Shown piece after piece: positions 8,971 to 17,472 of a DNA stretch of 64,000 nucleotides; within the stretch, counting starts at the first letter, position 1, and every line of letters starts with the position of its first letter. This stretch comes from Dyella ginsengisoli LA-4 (GTDB taxonomy: Bacteria > Pseudomonadota > Gammaproteobacteria > Xanthomonadales > Rhodanobacteraceae). The notes below the pieces were generated by a model, which was not told the origin of the DNA, searched no databases, and worked only from the letters and a program-made list of their open reading frames with translations. A program made the translations under genes and the position numbers. The DNA lies in contig NZ_AMSF01000015.1 of assembly GCF_000334915.1 (NCBI RefSeq), forward strand, positions 62,001 to 126,000. The letters are read 5' to 3'.

Positions 8971-11358
8971 ATGACTGCTGCATCAACCTCCTCTGCCGCG
9001 CTTCGCATCCGCAAGGCCGCGGTGCTGGGCGCCGGTGTGATGGGCGCGCAGATCGCCGCCCACCTCACCAATGCCGGCGTCGAGACCGTGCTGTTCGACC
9101 TGCCCGCCAAGGAAGGTCCCAAGAGCGGCATCGCGATGAAGGCGATCGAGCACCTGAAGAAGCTCTCGCCTGCCCCGCTGGCCGACAAGAACCTGGCCGG
9201 CGCGATCATCCCGGCCAACTACGACGAGCACCTGGATCACCTGAAAGACGTCGACCTGGTGATCGAGGCGATCGCCGAGCGGATGGACTGGAAGCTGGAC
9301 CTGTACCGCAAGATCGCGCCGCACGTCTCGGCCACCGCAGTGCTGGCGTCCAACACCTCCGGCCTGTCGATCAACGGCCTGGCCGAGGCGCTGCCGGAAG
9401 AGATGCGCCACCGCTTCACCGGCGTGCACTTCTTCAATCCGCCGCGCTACATGCACCTGGTGGAAGTGATCCCCACCCGCCTCACCGACCCGGCCGTGGT
9501 CGACGGCCTGGAAGCCTTCCTGACCACCACGGTCGGCAAGGGTGTGGTGATCGCCAAGGACACCCCGAACTTCATCGGCAACCGCATCGGCGTGTTCTCG
9601 ATCCTCTCCACGATGTACCACACCGAGCAGTTCAAGCTCGGCTTCGATACGGTGGATGCGCTGACCGGCCCGGCGCTGGGCCGCCCGAAGAGCGCGACCT
9701 ACCGCACCGCCGACGTGGTCGGCCTGGACACCATGGCTCATGTGATCAAGACCATGGCCGACACGCTGCCGGAAGATCCCTGGCACCAGTACTTCAAGGC
9801 GCCGGTGTGGCTGACCGCGCTGATCGAGAAGGGTGCGCTGGGCCAGAAGACCGGCGGCGGCTTCTACAAGAAGGCCGGCAAGGAGATCCAGGTGCTGGAC
9901 CTGGCCAGCGAGGGTTTCCGCACCTCCGAGCAGAAGCCGTCCGACGAAGTCGCCGCCATCCTCGCGATCAAGGACCCGGCAGAGAAGTTCGGCAAGCTGC
10001 GCGCTTCGTCCGACCCGCAGGCACGGTTCCTGTGGGCGATCTTCCGCGACCTGTTCCACTACACCGCCTACCACCTGGCCGACATCGCCGACACCGCGCG
10101 TGACGTCGACTTCGCGATCCGCTGGGGCTACGGCTGGAAGCTCGGTCCGTTCGAGACCTGGCAGGCCGCCGGCTGGCAGCAGGTCGCCGGATGGATCGCC
10201 GAGGACATCGCCGCCGGCAAGACCATGAGCAGCGCCCCCCTGCCCGCCTGGGTCACCGACGGCCGCGCCGGCGTGCACGGCAAGGAAGGCTCATGGTCGG
10301 CCAGCGCCGGCCAGTACAAGCCGCGTTCGACCCACCCGGTCTATGCCCGCCAGCTGTTCCCCGATCCGATCCTGGGCGAGAAGTTCGACCAGGGCACCAC
10401 GGTGTGGGAGAACGAGGGCGTGCGCCTGTGGACCCTGGGCGATGACGGTGTCGGCATCATCTCGTTCAAGACCAAGATGAACACGGTCAACGATTTCGTG
10501 CTCGACGGCGTGCAGCAGGCGATCAGGATCGCCGAAGAGAAGCTCAAGGCCGTGGTGATCTGGCAGACCGGCGAGCCGTTCTCCGCCGGCGCGGATCTCA
10601 AGGGTGCACTCGGCCTGCTGCAGGCCGGCAAGTTCGACGACTTCGAAAAGATGGTCGCCAACTTCCAGGCCACCAGCATGGCGATCAAGTACGCGCTGGT
10701 GCCGGTGGTATCCGCCGTGCGCGGCATGGCGTTCGGTGGCGGCTGCGAGTTCCAGATGCACTCGGCGCGCACGGTCGCGGCGCTGGAAAGCTACATCGGC
10801 CTGGTCGAGGCGGGCGTCGGCCTGCTGCCGGCCGGCGGTGGCCTGCACGAGCTGGCGGTGCGTGCGGCCAAGGCCAATCCGGCCGATCCGTTCGAGGAGC
10901 TGAAGAAGGTGTTCGAGACCATCGCCATGGCCAAGGTCTCCTCCAGCGCGCTGGAAGCGAAGGCGATGGGCCTGCTGCGCGACAGCGACGTGGTCGTGTT
11001 CAACCCCTACGAGCTGCTCTACGTGGCCAAGAAGGTCGCGCTCGGCATGGCCGAGGCCGGCTACCGCCCGTCGCTGCCGGCACGCGCCGTGCCGGTGGCC
11101 GGCGACGTCGGCACCGCCACCTTCAAGGCCTCGCTGGCCAACCTGCAGGAGGGCTACTTCGCCTCGCCGCACGACATCGAGATCGCCAGCCGCATCGCCG
11201 ACTGCCTGTGCGGTGGCGCGATCGAGCGCGGCTCGGCCGTTGACGAAGCCTGGCTGCTCGCGCTGGAGCGCAAGCACTTCGTGGCCCTGGCCAAGATGGA
11301 GAAGACCCAGGCGCGCATCGCCCACACGATGAGCACCGGCAAGCCGTTGCGCAACTGA
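8971..11358 (+). CDS. 3-hydroxyacyl-CoA dehydrogenase / enoyl-CoA hydratase fusion (FadN-type)
   Basis: The 795-residue protein carries two activities of the beta-oxidation cycle. The N-terminal half is an NAD-dependent 3-hydroxyacyl-CoA dehydrogenase, with AVLGAGVMGAQIAAH at residues 17-31 and the GVHFFNPPRYMHLVEV motif near 151-166. The C-terminal part is a crotonase-fold enoyl-CoA hydratase, with GEPFSAGADLKG near 531-542 and GMAFGGGCEF near 585-594. The order dehydrogenase-then-hydratase is that of Bacillus FadN, and is the reverse of classical FadB. ATG 8971 has GGAGAA six bases upstream; an in-frame ATG at 8959 is an alternative. It lies 80 bases after the regulator, so they are probably co-transcribed. 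Confidence 0.93.
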   Translation: MTAASTSSAALRIRKAAVLGAGVMGAQIAAHLTNAGVETVLFDLPAKEGPKSGIAMKAIEHLKKLSPAPLADKNLAGAIIPANYDEHLDHLKDVDLVIEAIAERMDWKLDLYRKIAPHVSATAVLASNTSGLSINGLAEALPEEMRHRFTGVHFFNPPRYMHLVEVIPTRLTDPAVVDGLEAFLTTTVGKGVVIAKDTPNFIGNRIGVFSILSTMYHTEQFKLGFDTVDALTGPALGRPKSATYRTADVVGLDTMAHVIKTMADTLPEDPWHQYFKAPVWLTALIEKGALGQKTGGGFYKKAGKEIQVLDLASEGFRTSEQKPSDEVAAILAIKDPAEKFGKLRASSDPQARFLWAIFRDLFHYTAYHLADIADTARDVDFAIRWGYGWKLGPFETWQAAGWQQVAGWIAEDIAAGKTMSSAPLPAWVTDGRAGVHGKEGSWSASAGQYKPRSTHPVYARQLFPDPILGEKFDQGTTVWENEGVRLWTLGDDGVGIISFKTKMNTVNDFVLDGVQQAIRIAEEKLKAVVIWQTGEPFSAGADLKGALGLLQAGKFDDFEKMVANFQATSMAIKYALVPVVSAVRGMAFGGGCEFQMHSARTVAALESYIGLVEAGVGLLPAGGGLHELAVRAAKANPADPFEELKKVFETIAMAKVSSSALEAKAMGLLRDSDVVVFNPYELLYVAKKVALGMAEAGYRPSLPARAVPVAGDVGTATFKASLANLQEGYFASPHDIEIASRIADCLCGGAIERGSAVDEAWLLALERKHFVALAKMEKTQARIAHTMSTGKPLRN

Positions 11359-11452
11359 CGACACCAACCATCGTCATCGACCAGTCGCCTACGGCAACCC
11401 AACCCCAACAGGCGTCGCAGCGATCCACGCGCGACGCCACGGAGCTAGCACC

Positions 11453-12661
11453 ATGACCAAGCAAGTACAGGACGCCTACATCGTCGCCGCCACCCGCACC
11501 CCGGTCGGCAAGGCGCCGCGCGGCGTATTCCGCAACACCCGCCCGGACGACATGCTCGCCCACGTGATCCGCGCCGTGATGGCGCAGGCGCCCGGCGTCG
11601 ATCCGCACCGCATCGAGGACGTCATCGTCGGCTGCGCCATGCCCGAGGCCGAGCAGGGCATGAACGTGGCGCGCATCGGCGCCCTGCTGGCCGGCCTGCC
11701 CTACACGGTGCCGGGCGTGACCATCAACCGCTTCTGCTCGTCCGGCGTGCAGGCCATCGCCATGGCGGCCGACCGCATCCAGCTCGGCGTAGCCGACCTG
11801 ATGATCGCCGCCGGCACCGAGAGCATGAGCATGGTGCCGATGATGGGCCACAAGGTGGCGATGAACCCGGCCATCTTCGCCAACGACGAGGACCGTGCGA
11901 TCGCCTACGGCATGGGCATCACCGCCGAGAAGGTGGCCGAGCAGTGGAAGGTCACCCGCGAGCAGCAGGACGCCTTCGCCGTGGAAAGCCATCGCCGTGC
12001 GCTGGCCGCGATCGCCGCGGGCGAGTTCAAGGACGAGATCACCCCGTTCCAGCTCGACGACCACTATCCGGACCTCGCCACCGGCGGCATCAAAACCGAC
12101 AGCCGCCTGATCGACACCGACGAGGGCCCGCGCGCGGGCACCACGATGGAGGTGCTGGCCAAGCTGCGCACGGTGTTCCGCAATGACCGCTTCGGCGGCT
12201 CGGTGACCGCCGGCAACTCCTCGCAGATGTCCGACGGTGCCGGCGCGCTGCTGCTGGCCAGCGAGAAGGCGATCAAGGAGTTCAACCTGACCCCGATCGG
12301 CCGCTTCGTCGGCTACTCGGTGGCCGGCGTGAAACCGGAGATCATGGGCATCGGTCCGAAGGAAGCGATCCCCAAGGCGCTCAAGCAGACCGGCATCTCG
12401 CAGGACCAGCTGGACTGGATCGAGCTCAACGAGGCGTTCGCCGCGCAGGCGCTGGCGGTGATCGGCGACCTCGGCCTGGATCCGGCCAAGGTCAACCCGC
12501 TGGGCGGCGCCATCGCGCTGGGTCACCCGCTCGGCGCCACCGGCGCGGTGCGCGCCGCCACGCTGCTGCACGGCATGCGCCGCCGCAAGCAGAAGTACGG
12601 CATGGTGACCATGTGCATCGGCACCGGCATGGGTGCGGCGGGCGTGTTCGAATCGCTCTGA
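11453..12661 (+). CDS. fadA: Acetyl-CoA C-acyltransferase (FadA-type thiolase)
   Basis: The 402-residue thiolase has the acylated cysteine C95 in NRFCSSGVQA, H358 in GHPLGATGA and C388 in CIGTGMGAA, a complete catalytic set. It cleaves 3-ketoacyl-CoA with free CoA, the last step of each beta-oxidation turn, and would act with the hydratase/dehydrogenase encoded 94 bases upstream. The segment NAGNSSQMSDGA (written AGNSSQMSDGA here) is usual for FadA/FadI proteins. GGAGCTAG precedes the ATG. A strong terminator follows, closing the transcription unit that starts with the TetR regulator. Confidence 0.94.
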   Translation: MTKQVQDAYIVAATRTPVGKAPRGVFRNTRPDDMLAHVIRAVMAQAPGVDPHRIEDVIVGCAMPEAEQGMNVARIGALLAGLPYTVPGVTINRFCSSGVQAIAMAADRIQLGVADLMIAAGTESMSMVPMMGHKVAMNPAIFANDEDRAIAYGMGITAEKVAEQWKVTREQQDAFAVESHRRALAAIAAGEFKDEITPFQLDDHYPDLATGGIKTDSRLIDTDEGPRAGTTMEVLAKLRTVFRNDRFGGSVTAGNSSQMSDGAGALLLASEKAIKEFNLTPIGRFVGYSVAGVKPEIMGIGPKEAIPKALKQTGISQDQLDWIELNEAFAAQALAVIGDLGLDPAKVNPLGGAIALGHPLGATGAVRAATLLHGMRRRKQKYGMVTMCIGTGMGAAGVFESL

Positions 12662-12684
12662 TCGGCAACCCGGCTGGAACGAAA

Positions 12685-12719
12685 GAAAGCGCCGCAGCGA
12701 TGCGGCGCTTTTCTTTTTC
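12685..12719 (+). terminator. Rho-independent terminator after the thiolase gene
   Basis: An 11-bp stem, AAAGCGCCGCA with TGCGGCGCTTT around a GCGA loop, is followed by TCTTTTT. It begins 24 bases after the thiolase stop codon. The purine-rich GAAAG before the stem could give weak termination from the opposite strand as well. Confidence 0.9.
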
Positions 12720-12730
12720 CAGTGACGGCC

Positions 12731-13492
12731 TCAGCCGGCCTCGCCCCGATCGAACTGCCACAGGCCGACGATGGCCATCAGCACACCTCCGACCAATCCC
12801 ACCACGACCACCTGGACCAGATGGGTGGATTGGCGTGCGAGCACCTGCACCGGCATCGACCACGGGAACCAGGGGCCGAACCGTGCCGACTGCCCGATCA
12901 GGAATCCGGCTACCGTGCCGGCCACGCCAACGAACACCGACGTGGTGAAGCTCTGCCAGCGCATGGCCACCCAGGCCTGCAGCGCGATCATCAGGCCGGC
13001 TGCAGCCACGCATGCGCTTGCATGGACGGCCAGCCAGCGCCAAGGCGCCGGACCGGCGATGCCGAACGCCGGCTGCGTATGCATGATCACCCAGCCGGCC
13101 AGCGGCGTGGCCAGGGCGAGCAAGGCGGTAGCCGTCACCACCATCGCGGCCAGCACGAACAGCTTGGCCGCGTAGTGGCTCCAGCGCGGCAACGGCAGCG
13201 CCAGCAGATGCTTCCAGGTCTGCGGGCCATGCTCCATGTTCGCCAGCAAGGCCGCCTGCAGGGTCACGAACAGCGGCAGCATCAGGAACACCCACAGCAC
13301 GAACAGCCCGTTGGCAAAGCGCATCCAGGCCTCCTGCCCGCTCAGCGACGAGGGGCCGTGCAGCCGGCTCAGGCTGATCTGCAGCACGCTCAGCAGCACC
13401 ACCAGCATCGGCGCCAGCACCACCATCCAGGCCGCCAGGGTATGCCGCAGTTTCACCTGCTCGGCGGCCAGTGCCCGCCCCAGTGCGCTCAT
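12731..13492 (-). CDS. ABC-2 type transporter permease
   Basis: The 253-residue protein has about six hydrophobic helices, beginning with AAWMVVLAPMLVVLLSVL and ending with VVVGLVGGVLMAIVGLW. A conserved amphipathic WMRFANGLFVLWVFLMLP segment resembles ABC-2 permeases of the BcrB/NatB kind. It pairs with the ATPase gene just upstream, whose stop overlaps this start (ATGA at 13489-13492). The substrate is unknown; antimicrobial peptides, antibiotics or lipids are typical for the class. The start at 13492 is set by that overlap, although the frame is open further upstream. The gene is convergent with the thiolase gene. Confidence 0.85.
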   Translation of the reverse strand: MSALGRALAAEQVKLRHTLAAWMVVLAPMLVVLLSVLQISLSRLHGPSSLSGQEAWMRFANGLFVLWVFLMLPLFVTLQAALLANMEHGPQTWKHLLALPLPRWSHYAAKLFVLAAMVVTATALLALATPLAGWVIMHTQPAFGIAGPAPWRWLAVHASACVAAAGLMIALQAWVAMRWQSFTTSVFVGVAGTVAGFLIGQSARFGPWFPWSMPVQVLARQSTHLVQVVVVGLVGGVLMAIVGLWQFDRGEAG

Positions 13493-14394
13493 GCGGCGTC
13501 CCTCCCGGTCATCTCGAAGAACAGCGTCTCCAGCGACCGCGGGCTTCGTGCCAGCGCGTGAACCTCGTGCCCCTGGGTCACCAGCCATCGGTTGATCACG
13601 TGGTCCGGCCGCTGCGGCAGCGGCACCCGCACCGTGGTCGGGTCGACCCGCTGGGCAGCCTCGCCCAGTTCCGCAAGGGCGGCGCACACTGCCTCGCCAT
13701 CGGTGCAACGGATCACCAGAGGATCCCCATAGCGCTTTCGCAACTCGGCCGGGGTGCCCTGGAAGCGCAGCCGCCCCTGGTGCAGCACCCCGACGTGCGA
13801 GGCCATCTGCTCCACTTCGGCGAGCAGGTGGCTGGACACGAACACCGTGATACCCAGTTCGCCGGCCATGCGCTGCAGCAGGGTGCGCAACTCGACGATG
13901 CCGGCCGGATCCAGGCCGTTGCTCGGCTCGTCCAGCACCAGCAGCCGGGGCTCGCCGAGCAGCGCCAGCGCAATGCCGAGGCGCTGGCGCATGCCCAGCG
14001 AATACACGCGCACGCGGCGATGCGCGTCGCGCTCGAGGCCGACGATGCGCAGTACGGCGTCGATGCGCTCCGGCGCAAGACCGAGCAGGCGCCGGGTGAC
14101 CTCCAGGTTTTCGTAACCGGACAGGTGCGGATACAGCGAGGGCGACTCCACCATCGAGCCCACCTGCCGCAGCGGCGCGCGCGACTGCCGCGTCAGCGGC
14201 TGGCCGAACAGGCGGATCTCGCCGCCATCGGCGCGCAGCAGACCGAGCAGCAGGCGGATGGTGGTGGTCTTGCCGGCCCCGTTCGGACCGAGAAAGCCGT
14301 ATACGCTACCGGCAGGTACCGCCAGGTCGAGCGCCTCCACGCCGTGCCCGGTGGCGAAGCGGCGCGTCAACGTCCGGGTTTCGATGGCCAGCAT
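13489..14394 (-). CDS. ABC transporter ATP-binding protein (ABC-2/BcrA class)
   Basis: The 301-residue ATPase has Walker A GPNGAGKTT near residue 40, the signature YSLGMRQRL, Walker B LLVLDEPSNGLD and a switch histidine in VFVSSHLLAEVEQ. The long C-terminal extension is typical of the CcmA/BcrA/NatA group that energises ABC-2 permeases. I chose the ATG at 14394 because GAGGAG lies ten bases upstream; an earlier in-frame ATG at 14421 has no ribosome-binding site. It lies about 100 bases downstream of the response regulator on the same strand, which suggests control by that two-component system. Confidence 0.92.
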   Translation of the reverse strand: MLAIETRTLTRRFATGHGVEALDLAVPAGSVYGFLGPNGAGKTTTIRLLLGLLRADGGEIRLFGQPLTRQSRAPLRQVGSMVESPSLYPHLSGYENLEVTRRLLGLAPERIDAVLRIVGLERDAHRRVRVYSLGMRQRLGIALALLGEPRLLVLDEPSNGLDPAGIVELRTLLQRMAGELGITVFVSSHLLAEVEQMASHVGVLHQGRLRFQGTPAELRKRYGDPLVIRCTDGEAVCAALAELGEAAQRVDPTTVRVPLPQRPDHVINRWLVTQGHEVHALARSPRSLETLFFEMTGRDAA

Positions 14395-14496
14395 GGCGTG
14401 GATTCTCCTCGGATCATTCATGGCCCATCTGGCCAGAACCCGCGTCGCCGGACCATAGGCCTGAGCTCACAGTGACTTGTGACCGGTGACCCCGGC

Positions 14497-15165
14497 TCAG
14501 CCTTCACCGACCTCGAAGCGATACCCGGCGCCATACACCGAATGGATGAAGGCCTGCCCCGGTGCGATGTCCTCCAGCTTGCGGCGCAGGTTGCGCACGT
14601 GGCTGTCGACCACGCGATCGGTCACGTCGCGCAGGTCGTCGTGCATGAGGTCCAGCAGCTGGTCGCGCGAATAGATCCGACCGGGCTGCGACAGCATGGC
14701 CTGCAGCAGGCGGTACTCGGTGGTGGTCAGCGACAAGGGGCGGCCCTGGTAGCGGATGCGCTGCGCGGATTCGTCCAGGGTGAACGGGTTGGCCGGCGCG
14801 CCCGGCCGGCTGCGGCGGAGTACCGCCTGCACCCGGGCCACCACTTCGCGCGGGCTGAACGGCTTGCAGATGTAGTCGTCGGCGCCAAGCTCCAGCCCGA
14901 GCAGGCGATCGATCTCCTCGACACGTGCGGTGAGCATGATCACCGGCAACGCGCTGTCGCGGCGCAGTTCGCGCAGGATCGCCAGCCCGTCCTGGCCCGG
15001 CAGCATGATGTCCAGCAGCAGCAGCGCCGGCCGCTCGGCAGCCACCGCGGCAAGCACGCGGTTCCCCTCGCCCACCACCGATGCCTCGTGTCCGGACTGG
15101 GCGAGGTAGTCAGCCAGCAGCCGGGCGATCTTCGGCTCGTCCTCGGCGATCAGGATGCGGGCCAT
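14497..15165 (-). CDS. OmpR-family response regulator
   Basis: The 222-residue protein has a receiver domain with acidic residues E8 and D9, phospho-acceptor D52 (LLLDIMLPG) and a conserved lysine in YICKPFSP. A winged-helix DNA-binding domain follows from about residue 130, with TTTEYRLLQAMLSQPGR and the terminal VYGAGYRFE. It resembles BaeR/CpxR-like envelope regulators. Its start lies one base after the kinase stop, so the pair is co-translated. Likely targets are the ABC exporter genes downstream and the divergent proline-rich gene. Both are inferred from position. Confidence 0.94.
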   Translation of the reverse strand: MARILIAEDEPKIARLLADYLAQSGHEASVVGEGNRVLAAVAAERPALLLLDIMLPGQDGLAILRELRRDSALPVIMLTARVEEIDRLLGLELGADDYICKPFSPREVVARVQAVLRRSRPGAPANPFTLDESAQRIRYQGRPLSLTTTEYRLLQAMLSQPGRIYSRDQLLDLMHDDLRDVTDRVVDSHVRNLRRKLEDIAPGQAFIHSVYGAGYRFEVGEG

Positions 15166-15166
15166 C

Positions 15167-16666
15167 TCAGGCGGCCTCCAGCGGCAGGCGCAGTTCCATC
15201 CGCAGGCCGCCGAGCGGCGAGGCCGCGGCTGTCAGCGTGCCTCCGTGTGCGATGGCGATCCGCTGCGCGATCGCCAGACCCAGTCCGCTGCCGCCGAGGG
15301 CGCGATTGCGCGAGCCGTCGACGCGGTACAGCGGCTGGAACAGGAACGGCAAGGCTTCTTCGGGCACGCCGGGCGGAGTGTCGTCGATGCGCAGGCAGGC
15401 CTGGTCGCCCTCGACGAACAACCCCACCTCGATCCTGCCCTCGCGCTCGCTGTAGCGCAGGCTGTTGCTGAGCAGATTGTCGATCAGCTGGCGCATGCGA
15501 TCGGCATCGACATGGACCGGCGCCGGCTGATCGGCGTGAGCGATGATGATGACGATGCCGGCTCGCTGCGCGGCGGCCTCGAAACGTGCCACGCCCTCGA
15601 TCAGCAGCTCGGCCAGGTCGTGTCGTGCCGGCCGGTAGCTCAGCGACCCGGCATCGGCCATCGACCACTGGTGCAGGTCATCCACCAACCGACCGAGCCG
15701 CATCACCTCCTCGTGCACCGAGGCCAGTGTCGCGGCATCCGTCGGCCGCACGCCGTCACGCATCGCTTCCAGTTCGCCGCGCACGATCGCCAGCGGCGTG
15801 CGCAGTTCGTGCGAGATGTCGGCCATCCAGCGCTGCCGCGCGGTGTCGTGCGCCGCCAGCGCCTTGCTCAGGCGATTGACGTGCCGTACCAGATCGCCCA
15901 GCTCGTCCTGTCGGTGCGTGGTCAGCTGCCCGCCGAACGCGCCGTCGGAGAGTTTGCGCGCCGCCTTTTCGACGTCACGCAGCGGCGCGAGCAGGTGACG
16001 GGCGAAGGCCCACGCCACGGCCATCGCCAGCAACAGCAGCAGCCCGGCCAGCCAGGCCATACCGCGCACCTGCGCAGCGAGGAACGCGGTATCGCGGGGA
16101 TCGGCCGGGCGGCTCAGCGGGCGCAGCGCCAGCCAGCCCACCACGTTGCCGTCGACCCGGATCGGGCGCTCCAGGGCGCCCGGTGGCGGGATCTCCCCCG
16201 CGACCACGGCACGGTCGGCATCGAGCAGGCTGACCCTCGACGGCAGAGGCGCCGACGGGGTCTGCGCCACCGCCGGCGGAGGGGGCGGTGGCGGGGGCAG
16301 CGGCGGTGGGGGCGGAGGTGGAGGTGGCGGCGCCTCCAGCGGCGAAGGCTGCGGCCCCGTCCCCTCATCCACCGGGTGCTGATCCGGCACAAGCGAGCGT
16401 TGCAACACCGAATGCCAGACCTGCGGATCGCGCAGACCGTCAAACCCGCTCCCGGCATCGCCGCGCCGGGCCAGCGTGTGCGCCAGCGGGGCAAGACGGT
16501 CCAGGTCGGCATCGTTCACGTACGCGACGAAGCCGCTGCGCAGGTGGTGCACGGTCAGCAGACCCATCGCCAGCAGCGAGAACGCGATCGCCATCGCCAG
16601 CAACAGGAACAGCTTGTGCGCCACACGCAGGCGCCAGCCGGTGGGTCGGGAAGAAGCCGGTGTCAT
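15167..16666 (-). CDS. Sensor histidine kinase with a polyproline periplasmic segment
   Basis: The 499-residue kinase has two transmembrane helices, near residues 18-38 and 202-222, that enclose a periplasmic domain. HAMP, HisKA (H286 in MADISHELRTPL) and HATPase domains follow, with GSGLGLAIAQRIAIAHGG near the end. It should phosphorylate the response regulator encoded one base downstream. The unusual part is the periplasmic stretch at residues 113-131, which is all proline except one leucine at 123. Such runs stall ribosomes and normally need EF-P. The divergent gene at 16788 encodes a secreted protein with a similar tract. The kinase resembles BaeS-type envelope sensors; its ligand is unknown. 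Confidence 0.93.
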   Translation of the reverse strand: MTPASSRPTGWRLRVAHKLFLLLAMAIAFSLLAMGLLTVHHLRSGFVAYVNDADLDRLAPLAHTLARRGDAGSGFDGLRDPQVWHSVLQRSLVPDQHPVDEGTGPQPSPLEAPPPPPPPPPPLPPPPPPPPAVAQTPSAPLPSRVSLLDADRAVVAGEIPPPGALERPIRVDGNVVGWLALRPLSRPADPRDTAFLAAQVRGMAWLAGLLLLLAMAVAWAFARHLLAPLRDVEKAARKLSDGAFGGQLTTHRQDELGDLVRHVNRLSKALAAHDTARQRWMADISHELRTPLAIVRGELEAMRDGVRPTDAATLASVHEEVMRLGRLVDDLHQWSMADAGSLSYRPARHDLAELLIEGVARFEAAAQRAGIVIIIAHADQPAPVHVDADRMRQLIDNLLSNSLRYSEREGRIEVGLFVEGDQACLRIDDTPPGVPEEALPFLFQPLYRVDGSRNRALGGSGLGLAIAQRIAIAHGGTLTAAASPLGGLRMELRLPLEAA

Positions 16667-16711
16667 GGCGGCCGAGCATAGCGGCCGCCCCGTCCCACCG
16701 CCTCCACATTC

Positions 16712-16738
16712 CCTGCATATTGCCTGCGATCTTGCAGG
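16712..16738. promoter_or_regulatory. Possible response-regulator site in the divergent kinase/periplasmic-protein promoter
   Basis: CCTGC occurs at 16712 and again at 16723, exactly 11 bases apart, and the inverted form GCAGG follows at 16734, again 11 bases on. OmpR-type regulators bind tandem half-sites spaced about one helical turn, so this is a candidate binding site. It lies between the divergent kinase gene (start 16666) and the proline-rich gene (start 16788). The pattern is short and could be chance. Confidence 0.35.
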
Positions 16739-16787
16739 TCATCGTGACGTCCGTCGGATCACCCGGCCACTCCAAGGAGTTCACCTG

Positions 16788-17303
16788 ATGAAAACCCGCT
16801 TGATCGTCGTCCTCGCCAGTCTCGCCTGTGCCGGCGCCGCGTCGGCACAGGCCGGCAAACCGATGGGCCAGACGCCGCCGACCGCCCAGAACGCCCATCG
16901 AATCGAAGTCGATCGTACCCGGGTGACGGTCGATGGCGTTCCGTTGCCGCCGCTGCCGCCCGGCTGCCTCGACCGGCAGTGGAAGTCCACGTCGCACCCG
17001 ATGTTTCCCGACTTCACCCGTGAAAGCCGCTGGCAGGCGGTGCTCGGAATCAGCACCGACCAGGCCCGGCAGGTGCAGCAGTTGTTCGAGCGGCGTCACC
17101 AGGACGACAAGGCCACCTGCGACAAGCTCCGCGGCATCGTCGGCGACAAGGCCATGGATCGCTGGAAGGCACTGAGCGACTTCCCGCCGCCGCCTCCGCC
17201 ACCTCCGCCGCCGATGGCTCCACGCCCGCCGCAGCCGCCGCAACTCGACGCGCCACCGCCGCCTCCGGCGCCCCCGGTTCCACCCGACGACGCCGCCGAC
17301 TGA
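16788..17303 (+). CDS. Secreted proline-rich protein, possibly Spy/CpxP-related
   Basis: The 171-residue protein starts with a clear signal peptide (MKTRLIVVLASLACAGAASA, probable cleavage after ASA). A central helical region with VLGISTDQARQVQQLFERR (about residues 86-103) recalls the LTxxQ region of Spy/CpxP periplasmic chaperones. The C-terminal 40 residues are mainly proline (133-142 all proline, more at 156-166). AAGGAG lies eight bases before the ATG. It is divergent from a sensor kinase whose periplasmic domain has the same composition, which suggests an accessory sensor or a target of that system. Two cysteines (C60, C111) could form a disulfide. No family assignment is certain. Confidence 0.75.
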   Translation: MKTRLIVVLASLACAGAASAQAGKPMGQTPPTAQNAHRIEVDRTRVTVDGVPLPPLPPGCLDRQWKSTSHPMFPDFTRESRWQAVLGISTDQARQVQQLFERRHQDDKATCDKLRGIVGDKAMDRWKALSDFPPPPPPPPPPMAPRPPQPPQLDAPPPPPAPPVPPDDAAD

Positions 17304-17356
17304 CCGTCACCGGCACATGGCCGGGCATCCCCGCGATGCCCGGCCGCCAGGTCTCG

Positions 17357-17384
17357 TTGTCGATAGCGGGCGGCCCTCTATAAT
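17357..17384 (+). promoter_or_regulatory. Probable promoter of the MFS gene
   Basis: A perfect TATAAT at 17379-17384 is preceded at 16 bases by TTGTCG (17357-17362), a weak -35. The GTG start of the transporter is about 90 bases downstream, so the transcript would have a leader of roughly 80 bases. Confidence 0.45.
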
Positions 17385-17472
17385 CCGCGCCGCGCCGCTC
17401 CCCGGGCGCAAGCGCCGCCGCGGCCACCCCCACGACCGCTGCCGGCTTCCCACGCCCGCACCGAGTCCCTCC

